Assembly: GCA_028699715.1 (NCBI GenBank)
Contig: JAQVUC010000034.1
Span: 1 to 8,680, forward strand
DNA from: Anaerolineaceae bacterium
Lineage (GTDB): Bacteria > Chloroflexota > Anaerolineae > Anaerolineales > Anaerolineaceae
DNA: 8,680 nt
Direction: 5' to 3'
The notes under the pieces were generated by a model. It made no database searches and was not told where the DNA came from. It saw only the letters and a list, made by a program, of their open reading frames with translations. A program made the translations under genes and the position numbers. Within the stretch, counting starts at the first letter, position 1; each line of letters starts with the position of its first letter. Shown one piece after another: positions 5,752-8,680 of this stretch.

Positions 5752-5757
5752 TCCTGC

Positions 5758-6369
5758 TTACAGGGCCGCCGTATTGGCTATGCTGCGGCCACGAATACGC
5801 GCGCGAGCCTCGCGGCCAGCGCTCCCGCAATTTGGCCCGAAGGCCGCGGGTGAAACTTTAATGCCTTGCGGCACGTCGGCTTTTTTGAGCCTCGGGAGGT
5901 CGCTAAAAGCGCCGACCTCAATCTCTTTGAGGCTCGCTGGAAACTCAATTTCCGTGAGCTTCCAGATGGCGCGGAACGCGCCACTCTTAATCTTCTCCAC
6001 GCCTTGCGGCACAGAGAAGGCACCTTCTGTGGCGGGTCCTACACTGTAGAGGACCCTGCCCGTCTTGGAGAGTTTAACCTCCAAGGCTTTTTTGGCAGCC
6101 TTTTTCTCGGCAGCCTTTTTGGCGTACCGGAGACGCCGGATGGCGTTCCGGTAGCCGCGCTCATCTAGGTGCTCATGCACCACAAAACTGTCCGCGGAAA
6201 TTCTTTTCCGCACACGGTCAAGCCCGCAGAGGGCGTAGCCACCCTCAATAATGGCGGGCTCCGTAAAGCTTTTCGGCCGGAGCCACTTTCTGTGGCCGAC
6301 CCACTCCACATGGGTCACAATCGCCCATTCGCGGATGGGCTCAATCATCGTTTTTTTGTTTCTCATCAT
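5758..6369 (-). CDS. BspA-type leucine-rich repeat protein, intracellular
   Basis: This 203-residue protein carries about two and a half LRR_5 (BspA-like) repeats of 23 residues: about 118-140 (FSVPQGVEKIKSGAF), 141-163 (IEFPASLKEIEVGAF) and 164-177 (ADVPQGIKVSPAAF). Each follows the I-x-h-P-x-x-h-x-x-I-x-x-x-A-F pattern. The N-terminal 80 residues are unrecognised and rich in W, R and H. A basic helix of A and K residues (about 82-98) links them to the repeats, and the C-terminus is arginine-rich. There is no signal peptide, so it should act in the cytoplasm, unlike most BspA-like surface proteins. Such repeats usually bind proteins. The start is the ATG at 6369 or the adjacent one at 6366; AGAAAGGA lies 4 and 7 bases upstream respectively. 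A longer frame to 6393 runs through the leader hairpin and is not favoured. Confidence 0.85.
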   Translation of the reverse strand: MMRNKKTMIEPIREWAIVTHVEWVGHRKWLRPKSFTEPAIIEGGYALCGLDRVRKRISADSFVVHEHLDERGYRNAIRRLRYAKKAAEKKAAKKALEVKLSKTGRVLYSVGPATEGAFSVPQGVEKIKSGAFRAIWKLTEIEFPASLKEIEVGAFSDLPRLKKADVPQGIKVSPAAFGPNCGSAGREARARIRGRSIANTAAL

Positions 6370-6410
6370 CTTTTCCTTTCTGGGGGCTTGCACCCCCGGT
6401 TAAAATTCTT
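6370..6410 (-). promoter_or_regulatory. Hairpin leader with Shine-Dalgarno for the LRR gene
   Basis: GGGGG (6397-6393 on the RNA) pairs with CCCCC (6386-6382) across a 6-base loop. The 3' arm is directly followed by AGAAAGGA (6381-6374), then AAAG and two ATG codons. The string CCCCAGAAAGGAA is shared with the leader at 2063-2106, so the two leaders resemble each other in both structure and sequence. There is no U-tract. The element fills the gap between the first and second genes of the operon. Confidence 0.6.
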
Positions 6411-7388
6411 TTAGGCTTTATTAGCGGTTTCCGCGAATTTAGTCAAAAGCTCCTCATCAGTTTGATTCCGATGATCCACGTCATGCCCCTCTTTTAGCAG
6501 CCTGCGGGCCTCTGCCAAAAAAACATCTTTCGGCGTTTTGCTTGATCCAACCCAGTCGATAGAACCATAGTCGCCCCAGCCGCAGAATGATAAGCAAACC
6601 TCAATCTGTCGATCGCTGGCAACATATTGATCTTTCAGGCTCTCAGTTATCTTAGCCCAAAGACTTGATGTTGTGGGGTATTTCACGCACCCCTCATCAT
6701 CCATAGCGCGTGAGAATGAACGGCTATAATCGCCTGCCTCTTCCACCGCCTTTTCGCGCCAGAATTTATAATCTCCCAACTTTGTTGGAATCCATCCGGT
6801 CTCCTCTATGTAAAGGTTGTAAATTTTAATGCTTCCCGGTTGGTAGACTTTCCCTGCCCCAGCGGTTTTGAAAATAACACCTTTATACTGGACAGTATCA
6901 CCTGCTTTGAGCGTTGCAGGCATTTTTATGTAAGGTTTGCCATTTTTGGCAACTCCTACGCCAAGAATCTGTTTGTCAAAGTCTTCTGCTTGCCTCTCCT
7001 CTTCGGTCAGAGCTGCCCGACGGGCCTCTTCGACTTTTGCTTTTTCCGCAGCCTTTTTCTCTGACTCCCAGTAATACATAATATTGTAAGCCTTGTTTCC
7101 GGAAACGGCATTCAGATGCTTCCTTATTTGCCCAAGCTCCTCTTCGGAGACTCCCGCCATATAGCGGGCTTTCTGCTCCGCTATAATCGGAGCGATTTTT
7201 TCTTCTCTCCACTTTTTGAAAAACTCAAAAACTTCGTTTGTTTTTTTGGCGGGTTTTGCGGCAATCGTGCCGTCAGGACGGATATCAAACTTGATACCCA
7301 TATCAGTCAGGAGGCCTTTCAGAACTTCGCGCTCACCTGCCGAATTTTCAGCGGCCATAAACTGTTTTTTGTACTCGTTGTTCATCAT
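6411..7388 (-). CDS. Hypothetical early protein, first gene of main operon
   Basis: A 325-residue protein not recognised from any family. Residues 1-135 are mainly helical and charged, with a basic segment (FEFFKKWREEK) and a lysine/alanine/glutamate-rich coiled-coil-like helix (ESEKKAAEKAKVEEARRA, about 108-125). Residues 150-200 look like a small beta barrel (IKMPATLKAGDTVQYKGVIF, later YNLYIEETGW). The C-terminal part has an aromatic region (CLSFCGWGDYGSIDWVG, about 265-281) and a final helical segment. The frame is open back to 7493, but the promoter at 7452-7480 lies inside that extension, so the start must be downstream of about 7445. The ATG pair at 7388/7385, behind AGAAAGAA, is chosen; an ATG at 7436 would leave almost no leader. 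As the first gene behind a strong promoter it is a candidate early effector. Confidence 0.82.
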   Translation of the reverse strand: MMNNEYKKQFMAAENSAGEREVLKGLLTDMGIKFDIRPDGTIAAKPAKKTNEVFEFFKKWREEKIAPIIAEQKARYMAGVSEEELGQIRKHLNAVSGNKAYNIMYYWESEKKAAEKAKVEEARRAALTEEERQAEDFDKQILGVGVAKNGKPYIKMPATLKAGDTVQYKGVIFKTAGAGKVYQPGSIKIYNLYIEETGWIPTKLGDYKFWREKAVEEAGDYSRSFSRAMDDEGCVKYPTTSSLWAKITESLKDQYVASDRQIEVCLSFCGWGDYGSIDWVGSSKTPKDVFLAEARRLLKEGHDVDHRNQTDEELLTKFAETANKA

Positions 7389-7442
7389 CTTTTTTTCTTT
7401 CTTCCAGCCTCTGTCCGCTGGCGACTGGGGGTTCATCCCCTC
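7389..7442 (-). promoter_or_regulatory. Double-hairpin 5' leader of the main operon
   Basis: The presumed untranslated leader begins near 7445. GGGG/CCCC (7440-7437 with 7431-7428) forms a short stem with a 5-base loop, and CCAGC/GCTGG (7421-7417 with 7408-7404) a second stem with an 8-base loop. AGAAAGAA (7402-7395) follows directly, then an A-rich spacer and two ATG codons. The ending closely resembles the leader of the next gene (AAAGATGATG in both). The first stem is short, so its stability is moderate. Confidence 0.5.
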
Positions 7443-7451
7443 AACAGTTAT

Positions 7452-7480
7452 AATATAGCCCATATTCTCCGATTTGTCAA
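7452..7480 (-). promoter_or_regulatory. Near-consensus sigma-70 promoter for the main operon
   Basis: Reading the minus strand, TTGACA (7480-7475) is separated by exactly 17 bases from TATATT (7457-7452); an overlapping TATTAT lies at 7455-7450. The predicted start of transcription is near 7445, giving a leader of about 57 bases to the ATG at 7388. Phased A-tracts lie just upstream of the -35 box. The promoter points into the run of fourteen minus-strand genes ending at 57. No other equally good promoter was noticed in the window. Confidence 0.8.
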
Positions 7481-7489
7481 CCCTTTCAC

Positions 7490-7521
7490 GCACTTTTTTT
7501 CAACTTTTTTCAACTTTTTTT
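7490..7521 (-). promoter_or_regulatory. Phased A-tracts / UP-element-like sequence
   Basis: Three runs of 6-7 A residues on the minus strand (7521-7515, 7510-7505, 7500-7494), separated by GTTG, repeat at 10-11 base spacing. This is helical phasing that bends DNA, and A-runs placed at this distance upstream of a -35 box act as UP elements contacting the RNA polymerase alpha subunit. The nearest run ends about 13 bases from the -35 box. The sequence can also be viewed as tandem copies of CAACTTTTTT on the plus strand. Confidence 0.65.
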
Positions 7522-7532
7522 CAGTTTCTCAT

Positions 7533-7559
7533 CTAAGTGCAAGATTCACAACGGCTTAG
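7533..7559. repeat. CTAAGTG repeat copy 1 with CTAAG/CTTAG arms
   Basis: CTAAGTGCAAGATTC at 7533-7547 resembles CTAAGTGTAAATTC at 7663-7676 about 130 bases away. This copy is also flanked by CTAAG (7533-7537) and CTTAG (7555-7559), inverted around a 17-base centre. A pair of related sites around a promoter suggests binding sites for a regulator, possibly one of the HTH proteins of this region. The similarity is short, so chance is not excluded. Confidence 0.35.
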
Positions 7560-7666
7560 GAAAATGAAATAATTTACTGGGAAAATGGGGTTGGGCAGAG
7601 TTGAGAAAACGTGAAAAATAGCAGGGAAAGGCGGCTCTGGCTCTGATACAGCCGTCTCTCCCCTAA

Positions 7667-7696
7667 GTGTAAATTCGCACGCTGCAAAATTTACAC
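7667..7696. promoter_or_regulatory. Perfect 9-base inverted repeat (operator-like)
   Basis: GTGTAAATT (7667-7675) and AATTTACAC (7688-7696) are perfect inverted arms separated by 12 bases, a centre-to-centre distance of 21 bases or two helical turns. That spacing suits a dimeric or tetrameric DNA-binding protein on one face of the helix. It overlaps the second CTAAGTG-type repeat. It lies about 190 bases upstream of the main promoter, so it would act at a distance or on an unrecognised promoter. Confidence 0.45.
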
Positions 7697-7759
7697 CCCA
7701 AGAATCGGTTAAAATGGCGCACGTTGTCAAGCAAAAGTTTGAATTCTTTTTTTGTCTAT

Positions 7760-7778
7760 CGCGAAACGTCATTTCACG
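7760..7778. promoter_or_regulatory. Imperfect dyad, possible operator
   Basis: CGCGAAA (7760-7766) and TTTCACG (7772-7778) are inverted arms with one mismatch around a 5-base centre. The 19-base total is typical of small HTH regulator sites. It stands just outside the terminator region. No bound protein can be named. Confidence 0.3.
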
Positions 7779-7780
7779 AG

Positions 7781-7798
7781 CCACAAACTTTTTTGTGG
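7781..7798. other. Inverted repeat CCACAAA/TTTGTGG
   Basis: Seven perfect pairs with a 4-base loop (7788-7791). It lies just beyond the intrinsic terminator for transcripts from the right, so it may back up termination or serve as another binding site. The stem is AT-rich in its inner half, so an RNA hairpin would be only moderately stable. Confidence 0.35.
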
Positions 7799-7814
7799 TA
7801 ATTAAACTGGACAC

Positions 7815-7846
7815 AAAAAACCTCCCCCAGAAAATTCCGAGGGAGG
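7815..7846 (-). terminator. Intrinsic terminator of the right-hand gene pair
   Basis: On the minus-strand RNA, CCUCCC (7846-7841) pairs with GGGAGG (7826-7821), with possible extra pairs inside a 14-base loop, and is followed at once by UUUUUU (7820-7815). This is a classic rho-independent terminator, placed about 60 bases after the stop at 7905. It separates the right-hand transcription unit from the main operon promoter. Confidence 0.85.
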
Positions 7847-7874
7847 CAATATATGAACTGACTAAGTATTGAAC

Positions 7875-7898
7875 AACGGAGCATCTAGTAACTCCGTT
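7875..7898 (-). other. Stem-loop after the 7905 stop codon
   Basis: AACGGAG (7875-7881) and CTCCGTT (7892-7898) form a perfect 7-base stem with a 10-base loop, beginning 6 bases beyond the stop codon of the small gene ending at 7905. No U-run follows. It precedes the true terminator and may protect the message from 3' exonucleases. Confidence 0.5.
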
Positions 7899-7904
7899 TG
7901 AAAC

Positions 7905-8207
7905 TTAGCTTGCTTCTGTTTCTTTGTCAAGGTCTTTTTCTGGATTAAATCCAGCCTCGAGAGCATATCTTTTGGCGTTAGTCGATTGCAAGCCTACGCT
8001 AACCCTTGCGCCAAAACCCTCTATAACCGCGCTGAAATAACGTAGTCCGGCCATAACTTTTTCTTGAGCAGCCCTAAAAGTATCCAATTGATTTTGTTCT
8101 GGGTTCTCACTTTTGAGGTCAGACTCAGTTGTCTCGGTCAATGTTTCAAGCTCAAAAAAATCTGCCTGAAACATCTCCATCATGTTTTTATTTCTTTCTT
8201 TACTCAT
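7905..8207 (-). CDS. Small hypothetical protein
   Basis: A 100-residue acidic protein not recognised from any family. The first 45 residues are polar and rich in E, T and S (FFELETLTETTESDLKSENP). A helical core follows with hydrophobic spacing (AAQEKVMAGLRYFSAVIEGF, about 46-65), then a short basic patch and an acidic end. The ATG at 8207 sits 9 bases after GGAGGA, which overlaps the end of the upstream gene, so the two are probably translated together. Further in-frame ATGs occur 8 and 9 codons in. A stem-loop and an intrinsic terminator follow the stop, making this the last gene of its unit. Confidence 0.78.
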   Translation of the reverse strand: MSKERNKNMMEMFQADFFELETLTETTESDLKSENPEQNQLDTFRAAQEKVMAGLRYFSAVIEGFGARVSVGLQSTNAKRYALEAGFNPEKDLDKETEAS

Positions 8208-8209
8208 AG

Positions 8210-8647
8210 TTAAAATTCCTCCGGCTGATTTGGATCAGGGTCGATGGAATAATCATCATCATCTCCGTCGCTCTCACCCGGAGCTGTAGCCAGGGGCGTT
8301 GTTTCGACAAGCCCAGCTGGATCATCCGGCTCAAAACCGGAGCGTACTACGATGCGATTTTGACCATCCTCATAAACGTCACACTGATATACCTCTGTCA
8401 CTGTCCCCTCCAAAATGGCAGGCTGTAAAGTCGCCGCCTGTTTCTCAAGCGTCTCTTTTTGATTTTGTAAGGCGATTAACGCTTGCTCCCGTTGCTCGTA
8501 TTCGGCCTTGATGGATGCGTCGATGCCTTTGATTTGACTTTGTACAGCGGTAAAATCACGCGCTAAAGAGTCGCGCTCAACCTCTGTATAAGTCTTTGTT
8601 TCTGAGCGTGATTCGCTCCCTACTCTAGTTAATTTTGTGTTTTTCAT
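8210..8647 (-). CDS. Hypothetical protein with coiled coil and acidic tail
   Basis: A 145-residue protein of unknown function. Residues about 20-75 form a coiled-coil-like helix (VQSQIKGIDASIKAEYEQRE, then ALIALQNQKETLEKQAATLQ). Residues 78-105 look like a short beta-rich segment (TVTEVYQCDVY, NRIVVRSGFEP). The C-terminal 30 residues are very acidic (DGDDDDYSIDPDPNQPEEF). The order resembles some phage accessory proteins, but no homology is recognised. The ATG at 8647 has only A-rich upstream sequence and no Shine-Dalgarno site. The gene is separated from the next by 2 bases, and its last codons supply that gene's GGAGGA site. Its promoter lies beyond the right edge. Confidence 0.78.
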   Translation of the reverse strand: MKNTKLTRVGSESRSETKTYTEVERDSLARDFTAVQSQIKGIDASIKAEYEQREQALIALQNQKETLEKQAATLQPAILEGTVTEVYQCDVYEDGQNRIVVRSGFEPDDPAGLVETTPLATAPGESDGDDDDYSIDPDPNQPEEF

Positions 8648-8680
8648 TTTTGTTTATTTACTGTTAGTTTAATTGTTATT

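Larger units (their letters stand above)
7494..7814. other. Non-coding control region without a credible gene
   Basis: Between the main promoter and the terminator of the right-hand genes no plausible gene is seen on either strand. The only long frame (minus, from a GTG at 7814) would start inside the terminator U-run and has a composition unlike the neighbouring proteins. The stretch holds phased A-tracts, two related CTAAGTG sequences, three inverted repeats and a second isolated TTGACA (7730-7725) with no good -10. This is what one expects of an operator/promoter control region. A replication origin is possible but no iteron array is present. Confidence 0.6.

Noticed and set aside
7389..7493. 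N-terminal extension of the first operon gene
   Set aside because: The frame is open, but the -10 and -35 boxes of the only good promoter lie within it, so the extension would not be transcribed from that promoter.
7490..7521. Tandem CAACTTTTTT units considered as replication iterons or a CRISPR-like array
   Set aside because: Only two exact copies and one degenerate copy, 10 bases each with no spacers. A-tract phasing next to the promoter explains them better.
7701..7730. Second minus-strand promoter using TTGACA at 7730-7725
   Set aside because: At 17 or 18 bases the -10 position reads CGATTC or GATTCT, a poor match. It could be an activator-dependent site but the sequence does not support calling it.
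7533..7814. 93-codon minus-strand frame in the control region
   Set aside because: It would begin with GTG inside the U-run of the terminator, has no Shine-Dalgarno site, its composition is unlike the neighbouring proteins, and it overlaps the dyads and promoter-proximal repeats.

Overview
Every convincing gene in this window lies on the minus strand and reads right to left. The content is that of a bacteriophage or prophage early, recombination and replication region. It holds a RecT-type single-strand annealing protein, a Cas4/AddB-like exonuclease with a probable iron-sulfur cluster (DUF2800 type), a RuvC-type Holliday junction resolvase, an excisionase-like helix-turn-helix protein, a Lar-like zinc-ribbon protein and many small unknown proteins. 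Genes are tightly packed, with 4- and 8-base start/stop overlaps. No structural, packaging, lysis, tRNA, rRNA, IS or CRISPR element is visible. The host cannot be named from this sequence. Purine-rich Shine-Dalgarno sites (AGAAAGGA), a consensus-like sigma-70 promoter and intermediate base composition suggest an ordinary bacterial host.

Right end (8647 to 7905): two small unknown genes, transcribed from a promoter outside the window. They are followed by a short stem-loop and a clear intrinsic terminator (7815-7846).

Control region (about 7445-7814): more than 300 bases without a credible gene. It contains three inverted repeats, a repeated CTAAGTG-type sequence, phased A-tracts and a near-consensus promoter (TTGACA, 17 bases, TATATT) pointing left.

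Main operon (7388 to 57): the first part holds a 325-residue unknown protein, a 203-residue protein with BspA-type leucine-rich repeats, a 198-residue unknown protein, two tiny single-membrane-span proteins (one of them, 4958-5083, is only 41 codons) and a 103-residue basic helical protein. The second part is the recombination module in transcription order: excisionase-like HTH, RecT, small coiled-coil protein, Cas4-like exonuclease, two small unknowns, Lar-zinc-ribbon/HTH fusion and RuvC. The likely joint task is end resection, annealing of homologous single strands and resolution of the junctions, as in Red/RecET-type systems with an added resolvase.

The most unusual signal is non-coding. 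Wherever genes in the main operon are separated by a gap of more than about 40 bases, the gap holds a GC-rich RNA hairpin immediately upstream of AGAAAGGA (or AGAAAGAA) and an ATG. Four genes share this layout, and two of the leaders are nearly identical over the 3' arm and ribosome binding site. This looks like a repeated cis-acting leader that may coordinate translation or RNA processing.
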